Below, in pieces: positions 46,108 to 55,679 of a DNA stretch of 64,000 nucleotides. Numbering within the stretch: the first letter of the stretch is position 1; the number at the start of each line of letters is the position of its first letter. The stretch lies in contig NZ_AWGF01000022.1 in the NCBI RefSeq assembly GCF_000495855.1, positions 16,530 through 80,529 of the forward strand, given 5' to 3'. The position numbers and the translations under genes are program-made. This stretch comes from Asticcacaulis sp. YBE204 (GTDB taxonomy: Bacteria; Pseudomonadota; Alphaproteobacteria; Caulobacterales; Caulobacteraceae). The notes below the pieces were generated by a model, which searched no databases, was not told where the DNA came from, and was given only the letters and a program-made list of their open reading frames with translations.

Positions 46108-46396
46108 CTTACCTTTGATTCAATATGCATAGGTCAATAATCTTGGCTATACACGGCACGCTACGATCTAAAACACTATAAATAAATTTAGCAAATCAAT
46201 ATCTTATGAATTATGCAGCTCCACACTGTCGTATTGCCGAACGCCCGGCAAGATATCAGGAGGCATGTTTAAGTGCGCAAATTCAATCTCTTAAGCCAAA
46301 ACAGCCTCATGACGCAATCACGAGTCTCCCGATTTTCCGATGTTCAGAAAATCACTTAGCCAACTTCGGAGGCATTGCTTTTATCTTGCATTCCAA
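46108..46396. other. AT-rich spacer upstream of the recombinase-like gene
   Basis: This 289-bp stretch holds the promoter of the minus-strand recombinase-like gene and the tail region after the immunity candidate. It is AT-rich. An inverted repeat, GCGCTTTCT..AGAAAGCGC (46043-46072), lies just inside the gene start and could be a leader hairpin if translation begins at 46041. I see no convincing gene in the spacer. Confidence 0.4.
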
Positions 46397-46789
46397 TCAA
46401 GCTTTAAGGTTAGCCATTAATGCCACCTCCAACTCCCCAGTAGTTTCTGCAAAAACGACTAGTCGACTCCCTGAGTAACCTGCCGCAAACAAAAAATGTT
46501 CACATGCATCATTATGAGATTCAAATGCAGAAGTCGGCGTATCTAAATGGTTCCCGTCTTCGAGAAATTCATCCGCAGCATCCTCAAACTCTGCTGCTAA
46601 ATCTCCTGAAAAACAAATTTCCTTAAGGGGAACCATTGATACCCAATCTGACATTTTCTCCAAAATAATAGGGGCTGTCATCTTCGTTGATTCGATCAAA
46701 AGAGCTGCCCCTTCTGTTATTGACGCTTTAAATGATTCGTATTCTCGATAAATATTTACTTTATATTCGAATAGCTTGTTGATTTCCAT
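46397..46789 (-). CDS. Candidate immunity protein for the RHS toxin
   Basis: A 130-residue acidic protein with no recognised domain. It starts 1 nt after the stop of the RHS protein gene, has low GC like the RHS tip-coding end, and lies where immunity genes sit in polymorphic toxin loci. No signal peptide is present, so it should act in the cytosol. An acidic run (FEDAADEFLEDG) is typical of many immunity proteins. The assignment rests on position and composition, not on sequence similarity. Confidence 0.6.
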   Translation of the reverse strand: MEINKLFEYKVNIYREYESFKASITEGAALLIESTKMTAPIILEKMSDWVSMVPLKEICFSGDLAAEFEDAADEFLEDGNHLDTPTSAFESHNDACEHFLFAAGYSGSRLVVFAETTGELEVALMANLKA

Positions 46790-46790
46790 T

Positions 46791-49157
46791 TTAGTTTCCG
46801 TTTCGAATGTCTCTAATATTTTTTTCGAATGCTTTTATTTCACGTTCCAAATGAGCGATTCTACGCTGATGTTGCGCTTCAATGACTTCTTTGGAAAGAT
46901 TTTCCATTCCGGGGCGGACAGTTGGATTAGCTTTGAATTCAGCTAACTTTGTTTGGTGTTCTACGATCCGTTTTTCATACGAACGTATAGCACGTTGAGC
47001 CTCATTCGACAGTGTGCGACTGCCAGTCGTCTCCGCCACTTCCGCAGCAGCGGCTCGACCCAAGAATGCACCGCGCGCCGCCCCAAGCGACAAAACGGTG
47101 ACTACTTGTTCACCCAGCATCGCACCAGTCCCAACGACTGCTTCAGCCTTCTTTCCGTTTGCCCAATTAGTGCGCGCATCATCCCAAGACACTTGACCTG
47201 GAACCAGTGCTCGAAGAACGATGCTGCTTTCAATTCGAACAGAACCATCTGCCTGTCGGTAAGTTCCTCCCGTTAAGCATTTGACCAGCTCTTCACACAT
47301 CCCGGTAGGATCGGTATGATTCACTGGATCACCCCCTACGTAACCGTACAAATTCAGATCATCCTCTGCGCCGATGGGGTCAGTTTGGAGGAAGCGTCCA
47401 TAGATAGGGTCGTACACACGCGCCTTGTAGTAATAAAGCCGCGCTTCCGGCAGCACCGTCTGGCCCGTGTAGCGGAACTTGGCGCCCGTCCATGAATCCT
47501 GATCGGCTTCGTTCTTCGGTTCGCCATAGGGACCGTATTTGAACACCTCCAGCTTATTGCCGGACATGTCCGTCGTGGCGATGATCGAGCCCTGATAGTT
47601 GGTATAGTAAAAGCCGTTGGTGTTGTTCGTATAGTCGATCCACATCACCGGATCATCGGTATTCGGACCGTGGATATAGCGCTTGGTCGGCGAGGTGCTG
47701 TTGCCGTTGAACTCGGCGATCAGGTCTACGCCGTCGTAGAGGTACTCTGTCCATGTCCAGCCGCCATCGCTCGAATAACGCGCCAGACGCCCTTCCGGGT
47801 CGTAGTCGAGCCTGAGGTTCGCGCCATTGCCGGTCGCTTCCTTGAGCCGGTTATAGAGGTCGTAGACAAACGCCCGACCGCCCGTGCCTTCACCGATCAG
47901 GTTGCCGCGCCCATCATATCCACCTACCGCAGCTATCCCGGCATCACGGTTCAGACCGTCAAAGGCGCGGGGATCGGTGCTGTTTTGCGTCTCGCGGTAG
48001 TCATAGACATCGGTCGAGGCATTGACGCTGGTCAGTTGCGACGCCGGGTTATAGGCAAAGCTCCACGTTACGTCGTAATTGGTGTTGGCCAGATTGTTCT
48101 GGATCGACGTTACCCGCCCGACATTGTCGTAATCATAGCAGGTTTCGTTCGTATAGCAGGTCGCATCGCTGTTGATATAGACCCCGCGTTGCAACTTCTT
48201 GCGCCGCCCCTGATTGTCGAAATTCTGCGAGAAGGCGGGCGAACAGCCGCCACCGTTCGGCAGACAGGCCCACGCAACGCGCGTCCGCCCCAGAATGTCG
48301 TGGTCGTCCGTATTGATGCCGAAACCGTCGGAATAGACCAGAGCACCGCGCACGCCATGGGGCCAGATACCCAACCACTGACCGCGCCCGTTCATGTCCT
48401 GGGTTGAAACCATATAGCCAAGACCGTTGTACCAATAGGTGATCCCTTGCCCATCCCAGTGGTCGAAGCGCTTTTTCAGTACCTTTCCGGTCAGGTCATA
48501 GGTTGTGTAGATCGGCCGGATTGAATTGCCGGGGTTAGATTGGGTTATTTCCCGATTGAGATTGTCATAGACATAGGCAATGTACCCGCCGTCGCGTCGC
48601 CGCCAGCCCTCCCGGTTGCCATTGGCATCGTAGGAGAAGCTTTCGTAATCCGTGCTGCTAATGCCACCGGATGTCGCCAGATTATTGGGATTCCACGCCG
48701 ACGGTCCCGTAATCGAGGGATAGTTGATACCGACAAGCCGGTCGAACCCGTCATAGGTCATCCGGGTGCGATTGCCGTTGGCGTCGATCGAATCCAGCAC
48801 CTTGCCATTATTGGAATGGGTGAAGCTCGAATAAGCACGTTGTGCGGAAGTACCGACGGCTTGCCATACCTGTGTCACCTGACCGGCGGCATCATAGACC
48901 GTCTGACTGATCCGGTCCGGACCATAAGTCCCTTCACTGCCAAGACTACAAGCGCTCGCCGGTAAGCTGCCGAACGCCGCCGGGTTCATGCGAACCGCCG
49001 TGCATTCTGGACGGCGGACGGCGTCGTAGCTGATCTGGGTGACCTGAACCGTCGTCTCGGCCAGTGCGCCTGTGGCAAGCGCTAACCCCGCGACTCCGGC
49101 AACCGTCGCCACAAGCTTAGCCCAGACACGTCCTATCGTCTTGTGCTTCCACATCAC
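46791..49157 (-). CDS. RHS repeat protein with core-associated motif and variable C-terminal tip
   Basis: A 788-residue exported protein with its own signal peptide (cleavage near ALAET, about residue 33). Many YD/RHS repeats (for example NRTRMTYDGFDRLVG, YDLYNRLKEATG) build a shell. The core-associated end motif, RVYDPIYGRFLQTDPIGAEDDLNLYGYVGGDPVNHTDPTG, is at about 580-620. Beyond it is a roughly 168-residue tip of different composition. This ends in a charged helical segment (EKRIVEHQTKLAEF and HLEREIKAFEKNI) like the tails of some polymorphic toxins; its activity cannot be named. Its start overlaps the upstream RHS gene by 4 nt (ATGA). The immunity candidate follows after 1 nt. Confidence 0.85.
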   Translation of the reverse strand: MMWKHKTIGRVWAKLVATVAGVAGLALATGALAETTVQVTQISYDAVRRPECTAVRMNPAAFGSLPASACSLGSEGTYGPDRISQTVYDAAGQVTQVWQAVGTSAQRAYSSFTHSNNGKVLDSIDANGNRTRMTYDGFDRLVGINYPSITGPSAWNPNNLATSGGISSTDYESFSYDANGNREGWRRRDGGYIAYVYDNLNREITQSNPGNSIRPIYTTYDLTGKVLKKRFDHWDGQGITYWYNGLGYMVSTQDMNGRGQWLGIWPHGVRGALVYSDGFGINTDDHDILGRTRVAWACLPNGGGCSPAFSQNFDNQGRRKKLQRGVYINSDATCYTNETCYDYDNVGRVTSIQNNLANTNYDVTWSFAYNPASQLTSVNASTDVYDYRETQNSTDPRAFDGLNRDAGIAAVGGYDGRGNLIGEGTGGRAFVYDLYNRLKEATGNGANLRLDYDPEGRLARYSSDGGWTWTEYLYDGVDLIAEFNGNSTSPTKRYIHGPNTDDPVMWIDYTNNTNGFYYTNYQGSIIATTDMSGNKLEVFKYGPYGEPKNEADQDSWTGAKFRYTGQTVLPEARLYYYKARVYDPIYGRFLQTDPIGAEDDLNLYGYVGGDPVNHTDPTGMCEELVKCLTGGTYRQADGSVRIESSIVLRALVPGQVSWDDARTNWANGKKAEAVVGTGAMLGEQVVTVLSLGAARGAFLGRAAAAEVAETTGSRTLSNEAQRAIRSYEKRIVEHQTKLAEFKANPTVRPGMENLSKEVIEAQHQRRIAHLEREIKAFEKNIRDIRNGN

Positions 49158-51490
49158 GGCACCACCACTTCGGTCTTGAGCAGGAGCCCAGTTGCGTCAT
49201 AGGTCATCTTTTTGGCCGAAGACCAAACGAAATCCGAGCCATCCGTCGCATTGCCGGTACCGACTTCTGAGCGGTATTCGAAACCGTCAGTGTCGTAATA
49301 ATGTTTGATGACCTGACGCTTCAAAGCCCCGCCGCCATCAGGGTCAACGCCAATCTCGAAGATTTTCCGGCGAAAAGCATCATAGGTCGCATAGCTGCGA
49401 TCATCGACATCCGTGCGCGGGCCATCGACCGAGGTCACATTCCCCACAAGGTCATAGGTATAGCTTGTCGTTACCGACAGCGAATTATCACCCGCGCGTA
49501 CGGTTTCAGATGTCACCAGCAGGTTCGGGTGGTTATAGGCATATTCTTTGATCTGCTCATTTACGGTGCCAACACAGCCGGCTGGATTATTCCAAGAGGC
49601 GGTCGTGCATGATGAGGTCCGAATGAGACGCCACACGGGAGCTTCCGTATTTACCATCTGATTGCTGCTGTTTAATCCCTGAGCCTGTCTCAGTTCATAA
49701 GTGTAACGAACCTGTGGTCGGACGCCATTGGCATCCGCAGGCCCGGTTTCGGTCAATACTCCACCGTGCTGCGCATCGTATGTATAGTCGGTTTGATTAC
49801 CTTTGGCGTCCTTCATCCAAAGCGGTTTGTTGCACACCTTCGCCGTTGCGGCTGTACAGGTCGACGGATAACCGGCTTCGACAACTTGTGGCGTACCGCC
49901 GCCCTTGGGAAAGCTCTTCACCTTGGTTAGGCGATTCCGGTCGTATTCGTATTCGACGTAATTGCCTTCGGGGAGTTTGACCTTACTCAGATGCACTGTA
50001 TCAGCGTATTCATATTCCGTTTTACGTCCATACGCGTCGGTATCGGACAAAATGCGCGTTCCGCCCAATGTATCATAATCGGCCACGACAATCCGGTGGT
50101 TGCCTTTTGGATCTTCAATATCGACCGTGCCGCCGCTCCAGGTATATTTCCAGACAGAACTGCCTCGTGTAATTGTCTTTACGCAATTGGTCGTTGCCGC
50201 ATTATAGAGCGCCCCCCGACAACCGCCAAAAGACTGCCAGTTATACATGACCATATCGTTTGGAATTGAATGATATTCCGCAACCAATCTCGAAGTGCCG
50301 GAATAATTTTTTATCTCCACTTTTTCTAAATATCTATACCTCTGAACATTGTCGCATCCCCAAGACGTGTTGCTTAAAGCGTATTCTAACGACCAGTTAG
50401 TCGTGATCTCTGTGTTGATTTCATAGTTATTGTCACAGGAGGTAATGCCGCGCTCCTGTACCGTTTCTTCGTATCTATATTGATCATTTATACCCCCTAC
50501 CCAAAGCCCGTTCCCTTTTTTCAACTTCCACGAATAATAATAGGAATAATTATTAACCCATTGATTTGGCCCACGCTGATTCTCAGCTGTTCCAAATCCA
50601 AATGGGGTCGCGTAGATGCTGACCATACTGTTCGGGTAATTCGGCCCAGATAGTCCCGAAAAACTGATCAAATTGTAAGAAGAAATACCGTCGCCCGATG
50701 TACCCCACATGCCCCAACCCAGCGAGCTCGTAAATCCGGTTGGCGTAGTAGAAATAAACTGATCGGGCGGCATGCCGAAAAGTTGGTCCATTTCGCCATA
50801 TCCAGTGTCCACGCCTTGCTGATTATAATTCAACCAAATTATTTCACCGTCCGGCTTGATAATTTGAGACAGAATGGCAAATTTTGCATCGACGCCAAAG
50901 TCGCTCGGCAGCAACGGACCGTTGCCAGGATTGTTAGGTGAAAATCCGCTAAAATATACAATCGTCCCATCAGACGTTGTGAGCTTAATACCGCCGTCGA
51001 ATCTTTGACCTGCCTGACTTCCCGTTTCGAGAGTATCCATACTTCCGTCATGCGGGTAAAATTTAGTTCCATCCCATCCAAAGGATTTTCTATAGCTTCC
51101 AAAGTAAACGAGAACCGTCGAATCGCTTTTATAGAGCGTTTTGGCAAACTGATTTATGTACGATGGATCATTAGCGTCCTGAAATGTAATTCCCCCTACA
51201 TAGTTACTACCGTTGGGAAAATCCGATCCGCCGATATGCTCTACAACACCACTGACACCCGTACCGATCGAGGACAGCGGCGATGGCGGCACGAATTGGC
51301 CAGTACCGAGATTTACACCGTTTTCATCCGAGGTTGCCGGGCTATGTATCCTGAGACTGGAAACATAACTCGTCTGGGCAACGGCGTATGTCGCTAAAAA
51401 CCCAGTTGCGAGGAGTAAGATAGCTGCGGCAGTACGCAGGGCAAATTGCATTGTAATCGCACGAATGGCGCGGAGTTGACTGGAAGTCAC
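49154..51490 (-). CDS. RHS shell protein, N-terminal partner
   Basis: A 778-residue protein. A signal peptide lies at the start (LRTAAAILLLATGFLATYAVAQ, about residues 18-39). The first half has no clear repeats but is rich in Tyr, Gly and Asn. The second half contains RHS/YD repeats (GRKTEYEYADTVHLSKV, YVEYEYDRNRLTKV, DYTYDAQHGGVLTE). It lacks the core-associated end motif, which is on the next protein. The two genes overlap by ATGA and both have signal peptides, so this looks like a natural two-protein shell rather than a broken gene. An ATG at 51451, just before the signal core, is an alternative start. Confidence 0.82.
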   Translation of the reverse strand: MTSSQLRAIRAITMQFALRTAAAILLLATGFLATYAVAQTSYVSSLRIHSPATSDENGVNLGTGQFVPPSPLSSIGTGVSGVVEHIGGSDFPNGSNYVGGITFQDANDPSYINQFAKTLYKSDSTVLVYFGSYRKSFGWDGTKFYPHDGSMDTLETGSQAGQRFDGGIKLTTSDGTIVYFSGFSPNNPGNGPLLPSDFGVDAKFAILSQIIKPDGEIIWLNYNQQGVDTGYGEMDQLFGMPPDQFISTTPTGFTSSLGWGMWGTSGDGISSYNLISFSGLSGPNYPNSMVSIYATPFGFGTAENQRGPNQWVNNYSYYYSWKLKKGNGLWVGGINDQYRYEETVQERGITSCDNNYEINTEITTNWSLEYALSNTSWGCDNVQRYRYLEKVEIKNYSGTSRLVAEYHSIPNDMVMYNWQSFGGCRGALYNAATTNCVKTITRGSSVWKYTWSGGTVDIEDPKGNHRIVVADYDTLGGTRILSDTDAYGRKTEYEYADTVHLSKVKLPEGNYVEYEYDRNRLTKVKSFPKGGGTPQVVEAGYPSTCTAATAKVCNKPLWMKDAKGNQTDYTYDAQHGGVLTETGPADANGVRPQVRYTYELRQAQGLNSSNQMVNTEAPVWRLIRTSSCTTASWNNPAGCVGTVNEQIKEYAYNHPNLLVTSETVRAGDNSLSVTTSYTYDLVGNVTSVDGPRTDVDDRSYATYDAFRRKIFEIGVDPDGGGALKRQVIKHYYDTDGFEYRSEVGTGNATDGSDFVWSSAKKMTYDATGLLLKTEVVVP

Positions 51491-51643
51491 TTTACCCCCG
51501 TAAAGTCTTGTCTTGTCTGTATTTTATGGTGAGTGTTCATCTTCTTCAAAGCGAACACCCTATGCAAATTTAAGCGTCCTGTGCCGCGTGAGGGCGGGCA
51601 TGACAAAAGCCGTCAAAGCGCAAGCGTGCAACTGGAAACGGGA

Positions 51644-51838
51644 TTATGATGTCCGTGACGTCTGGATGCGGTTGCCAGCGGCATCATATGTGTAGGTCAC
51701 TTTGCTTCCATTGGGAAATGTCACCTCGATCACCCGGCCTAGAGCGTCATATTTGTAGGTGGTGGTCCCCGCCAAGGATGTGGAGGCTATCGCCATGCCC
51801 ACAATCAGTGTCACCATGCCAAAAAGCTTGCCCGTCAT
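51644..51838 (-). CDS. Exported mini-RHS protein (64 residues)
   Basis: A 64-residue protein consisting of a signal peptide (about 1-24, cleaved after SLA) and just over one RHS/YD repeat pair (Y-K-Y-D-A-L-G-R-V-I-E-V and Y-T-Y-D-A-A-G-N-R-I). A GAGGGG site directly precedes the ATG. A longer in-frame start at 51895 has no signal at its N-terminus. It sits upstream of the two RHS genes on the same strand. It may be a leftover from recombination between RHS genes or a real small partner protein; the intact signal peptide and ribosome site favour the latter. Confidence 0.65.
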   Translation of the reverse strand: MTGKLFGMVTLIVGMAIASTSLAGTTTYKYDALGRVIEVTFPNGSKVTYTYDAAGNRIQTSRTS

Positions 51839-51961
51839 TGTCCCCTCGTCTGATACAGCCCCCGCAAGAAGATCATAGGTTTGCAGCCTCAACAAGACAT
51901 TAATCGCGTTAATGTGGTTATTTTGATCCGCATTTTGAGAATTTGCTCCGTGGACGGGAAA

Positions 51962-52663
51962 TCAGAGTTTCGGGAAATTGATCCGCACATTGGCTTGTCC
52001 CGCCGCCATGCTGTACCCACCGCATTCCGCCAACGCCTGAATCGCCTGTGTTTCGGAAACCTGAAACTGCGGTCCGATACCGGCACCATCCAGCCGCTCA
52101 ATAACTGGTACAGCCGATAACTTGCCATCAGCACCGAAACTTACGGTCAAGGTCACCGGCAAGGTGTCCGCATTCGCCCTGCGCCGCCAGCAGGGCTCAA
52201 TCGCCGCCCATAGAGCATCACCGTCATTGGCGGTTGAGCCAGTGCCGCCGCCCGCCGCACCTGCCTTTGCGGCTTGCCCTTTGAGATTGGTATCGGAATC
52301 GGCTGTGTCTTTGGACGCCTCCGTTGAGGGCGTAGAGGCGATCTCTGTAATGGCGGTGGAGAGCAGTGCCTCGACGTCGGTCATATCCACAACTGTGTCG
52401 GTTATCAGGGCGGTGCTTTCGTTTGCTGCGGCTTGAATGGCGCTTGATGGCATCAGGACGACCTCAACCCCATAGTCGCCCGCCTGCGCCGGTCCGGTGC
52501 CGGAAAGCCCTTGCTCTGAGCCTCCGCCGCCTACTTGCTTAAGCAGAAGCAGCAGCCCCAACAGCAGGTGAGCGGTGATGGAGAGCGCAATGCCGACGGG
52601 GGTTCGCCGACGATCAAGCCACGACCCCAGACCGGAAAACCGGCGCGTGACCTCAACGTACAT
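51962..52663 (-). CDS. TonB/TolA C-terminal-like membrane protein
   Basis: A protein of about 233 residues with one transmembrane helix (about 22-43; VGIALSITAHLLLGLLLLL), a Gly/Ala/Ser/Thr-rich periplasmic linker and a C-terminal domain (about 150-233). In that domain W-A-A-I-E-P-C-W, VTLTVSFGADGKL and Q-A-I-Q-A-L-A-E-C resemble TonB/TolA ends. Such proteins reach across the periplasm to outer-membrane partners. It is not next to ExbB/ExbD genes. It precedes the RHS genes on the same strand and might assist their export or uptake, which is inference. The ATG at 52663 has GGAG close upstream; an ATG at 52831 would add 56 residues. Confidence 0.65.
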   Translation of the reverse strand: MYVEVTRRFSGLGSWLDRRRTPVGIALSITAHLLLGLLLLLKQVGGGGSEQGLSGTGPAQAGDYGVEVVLMPSSAIQAAANESTALITDTVVDMTDVEALLSTAITEIASTPSTEASKDTADSDTNLKGQAAKAGAAGGGTGSTANDGDALWAAIEPCWRRRANADTLPVTLTVSFGADGKLSAVPVIERLDGAGIGPQFQVSETQAIQALAECGGYSMAAGQANVRINFPKL

Positions 52664-53009
52664 CGGCTCCAAATGACTGGGAAGAATATGCACCACGCCC
52701 CCGAAGAATGCCCCGCACGATGATTCATAGACCAGCTCTCGCAAAAATTGAACCGGATAGTAGGTGCGAAGTACACGATTTATGCGGAGGAATGTCGCTA
52801 CGATTTCGTGGGCTCCAGTCGGACAGGGCATTCACATCCGATAAGACACTACCCCAAACGCTTCACAGGCATGACCTGAAGGTTGCGGGCAAGTTCAGGC
52901 GACAGAGGCAGGTGCCGGACATAAAAGCGCTCGATCTGCGGCACCTTCCTGTCTAAGATGGCTCCTGAAGTTTGAGTACAAGGTCTGCAATGTGGGACGA
53001 CAGTAAAGG

Positions 53010-55679
53010 TTACCGTTCTACGTCCCTTTCACGTCCCCGCCCGATCTGCCTTTCCATTTCCTGTCCGATGGTGCGGTTGGGCGAAACGGTCATGCCCAAA
53101 TCCTTGGCACGGTTCGCCAGAACACCTTCGACTTCGGTATCGCCGCGCACGGCCTTTGCTACATTGCGCAGGCCCTGTTCCAGTTTCGCTTTGACGCCGT
53201 AGCGGATGTCCTCACCGGCCTCTTTGAGGCTGTTCATCAGGCCTGACCATCTGCTCATGAGTTGGTTGGCGCGCAGGACCGGTGGCGTCTCCAGTCCGCG
53301 TTGTTTCGCATAGGGCGCGGTCGTCAGATAATCGAGCGTCGTTTCCTTCGCGCCTGAGCGGCTGAGACGCCTCGCCAGGGCGTTGCCGTCGGCGAAGTCA
53401 TCTTTGCCTGCGTACAGCCTTGCTTCTGCCTTGTGACGGGTCATGGCGACGTAGGTCAGGTGCCGGTCCATGGTGTCGGATGCGAGGACATAGGCGCGGT
53501 CGACAGTCGCGCCCTGCGTCTTGTGGATGGTCGTGGCGTAGCCATGATCGAACGCCGTATATTCGCTGGCGTCGATATCCACCCGTCCCTTGCCGCCATC
53601 GATCTTCACCGATAGTCGTCCGGGTGCTGTGTGCTCGACGGTGCCCAACATCCCGTTCTTAACGCCCATGTCGCGGTTGTTCTCAAGGAAGATCAGGCGG
53701 TCGCCGGGGACGAAGTCGCGGACACCGTCGTTCGTCCGGAACAGCACGGCATCCGCACCCCCGCCTGCGGAGTCTCTCTCCTCCGGAAGCTTACCCTTTT
53801 TACGAAGCGCTTCACGTATGTCAACGTTCAGTTGACGGACATCTGCGCGGCGGTGGGCGAGCGCCAGGCGCGATTTGTCCTGATGGGCCTCGGTGTCGGC
53901 CACATAGTCATTGGCCAGTTTCAGTCGCGCCGCATCGGTCGTCCCGTGCATCTCGACCATGCCATGTTCGTTATAAGCGCTAAGTCCTACGGTCGTGCGG
54001 TTGGTGGCAAAGTCCACCGACGCCTGACGCTGCCAGTCGGTCTGCTGACGACGGACTTCCTGCAATTGGGCAAAGCCCGTGGTCTCCGCGATACTGCGGA
54101 ACGCCGCTCCCGCCCCTATCGCCTGCAACTGTTCATGGTCGCCGACGAGGACCAGCTTGGCGCCGGCCGTCTGGGCGGCTTCTACGAACTTCGCCATCTG
54201 GTTCGAGCCGATCATGCCCGCTTCATCGATGACCAGAACGTCCCTGTTCGTTAGTTGGTGTTTGCCATTCTTCCAGCCGTACTCCCATGAGGCCAGGGTG
54301 CGAGACTTTATGCCAGACGACTCCTCCAGCCCTTCCGCTGCCTTACCGGCAAGCGCCGCACCCCTGACGGTATAGCCTTGCGCCTCCCACGCCTCACGGG
54401 CGGCGGCAAGCATGGTGCTTTTGCCGGCACCCGCAAAGCCGACGACGGCGCGGATCTGCTCCGGGCCGGTGACATGGCGGACCGCGTGCCGCTGCTCGGC
54501 ACTGAGGCCGATGTGGTTCTGCTTCAGGTGGTCGATGACCTGATCGCGGGTCATGCTGTTATTAGCGATCTGGTCCTTCATCCCATGTAGATGCGCTGTG
54601 ATGATTGACCCATCCTGTGTTTTGATCGCGCCCGTAACATGGCGATCCTCGACGCCGTGGCGCTGACTGTGGTTCATGGCGGCGGCGGACTGCACCATGC
54701 CTGTTTCGGTATCGACCATTTCCCGCGTCGAATATTTGGCCGAGGTTTTTTCGTTTGGTTCGGTCAACTGGACCAGTTCGGCTGATCCCATGACCTTTGC
54801 CATTAGGGTCCGGAACTCTGTCGGGTCGTCATTGATATAGCGGTGAAGCGTTCTGGCGATATCGCGTTTGTCGAAGACGCTCTTCTCCCCGGTGATAATG
54901 TCCAGCACCGCATCGGGGTTCTGGCGGATACGTTCGGCGTTCTTTCTCGCGGCTTCCTCTTCAAGGCGTTGGCGCTCGACGTCCTTGCCCTGTCGCTGCA
55001 TCTGGGTGGCGTGTACGCCCATATGCTGTGTTGGTTCGATCTCCAGCCCGCGGTCTTCATGCGAGCGGTGATCGATGCGTATCTCATGCCCGGCTCTGGC
55101 CAGGTGCAGATTGGCAATGGCCTCCCATTCCTGCCGGATGTCCTTAAGCTGCTGCTGGGAGGTGGGCAGGCCGTTTTCAATCAGCCAACGGTTCTCGCGC
55201 TCCAGCGTCGTCTTGTCACCCAAGCCGTCCTTCGTTACCTCGCGCGTGGTGATCATGACATGGGCATGGTGATTACGGATGTCAGTGTCATCGTCCGGGC
55301 TATGTATGGCGAAGTCCACGGCGACATTGAACCGATCGGCAAGGGTCTGCGCAAAGTCGCGTGTCAGGTCCAGCCGTTCTTCGGCTGATAGCTCATGTGG
55401 CAGAGCGATCTCGAACTCCCGCGCGACACGGGCGTCCTTGCGTTTCTCGGCGGCTTCGGCGGCATTCCACAGGGTGGAGCGATCATTGGCCCATTCGGCC
55501 GCACTGCCGTCTGGCAGGACGATCTCCGAATGCTCGATGCCGCCCTTACGGGTGAAGTCGTGCACCAGACCATCGCGTTCATTGACCAGCCGCTCCCCGG
55601 CACGATAGGCCGCCGCCGCGACGGCGGAACGTCCCGAGCCGCGGGCTATGGGCTTCATGCTGAGGTGATAGATCGCCAT
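53010..55679 (-). CDS. traA: Ti-type conjugative relaxase/helicase TraA (MobQ)
   Basis: An 889-residue two-domain protein. The N-terminal MobQ relaxase (about 1-230) starts M-A-I-Y-H-L-S-M-K-P-I-A-R-G, has a candidate catalytic Tyr in AAAYRAGERL (about residue 25) and the HUH histidines in N-H-H-A-H-V-M-I-T. The C-terminal RecD/TraI-like helicase has Walker A G-F-A-G-A-G-K-S (about 415) and Walker B VIDEAGM. It nicks oriT, stays attached to the DNA end and unwinds the strand for transfer. The divergent spacer to traD holds the matching nic site (55813-55825). The architecture is that of Agrobacterium Ti TraA, though somewhat shorter. Confidence 0.95.
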   Translation of the reverse strand: MAIYHLSMKPIARGSGRSAVAAAAYRAGERLVNERDGLVHDFTRKGGIEHSEIVLPDGSAAEWANDRSTLWNAAEAAEKRKDARVAREFEIALPHELSAEERLDLTRDFAQTLADRFNVAVDFAIHSPDDDTDIRNHHAHVMITTREVTKDGLGDKTTLERENRWLIENGLPTSQQQLKDIRQEWEAIANLHLARAGHEIRIDHRSHEDRGLEIEPTQHMGVHATQMQRQGKDVERQRLEEEAARKNAERIRQNPDAVLDIITGEKSVFDKRDIARTLHRYINDDPTEFRTLMAKVMGSAELVQLTEPNEKTSAKYSTREMVDTETGMVQSAAAMNHSQRHGVEDRHVTGAIKTQDGSIITAHLHGMKDQIANNSMTRDQVIDHLKQNHIGLSAEQRHAVRHVTGPEQIRAVVGFAGAGKSTMLAAAREAWEAQGYTVRGAALAGKAAEGLEESSGIKSRTLASWEYGWKNGKHQLTNRDVLVIDEAGMIGSNQMAKFVEAAQTAGAKLVLVGDHEQLQAIGAGAAFRSIAETTGFAQLQEVRRQQTDWQRQASVDFATNRTTVGLSAYNEHGMVEMHGTTDAARLKLANDYVADTEAHQDKSRLALAHRRADVRQLNVDIREALRKKGKLPEERDSAGGGADAVLFRTNDGVRDFVPGDRLIFLENNRDMGVKNGMLGTVEHTAPGRLSVKIDGGKGRVDIDASEYTAFDHGYATTIHKTQGATVDRAYVLASDTMDRHLTYVAMTRHKAEARLYAGKDDFADGNALARRLSRSGAKETTLDYLTTAPYAKQRGLETPPVLRANQLMSRWSGLMNSLKEAGEDIRYGVKAKLEQGLRNVAKAVRGDTEVEGVLANRAKDLGMTVSPNRTIGQEMERQIGRGRERDVER

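Noticed and set aside
46791..51490. Reading the two RHS genes as one frameshifted pseudogene
   Set aside because: The second protein has its own signal peptide and the overlap is a standard ATGA coupling signal, so two genes are more likely.
52832..53009. A short frame after traA (ending near 52860) that could be a gene remnant
   Set aside because: It lacks a standard start codon after its AGGAG and has only about 35 codons; too little to support a gene.
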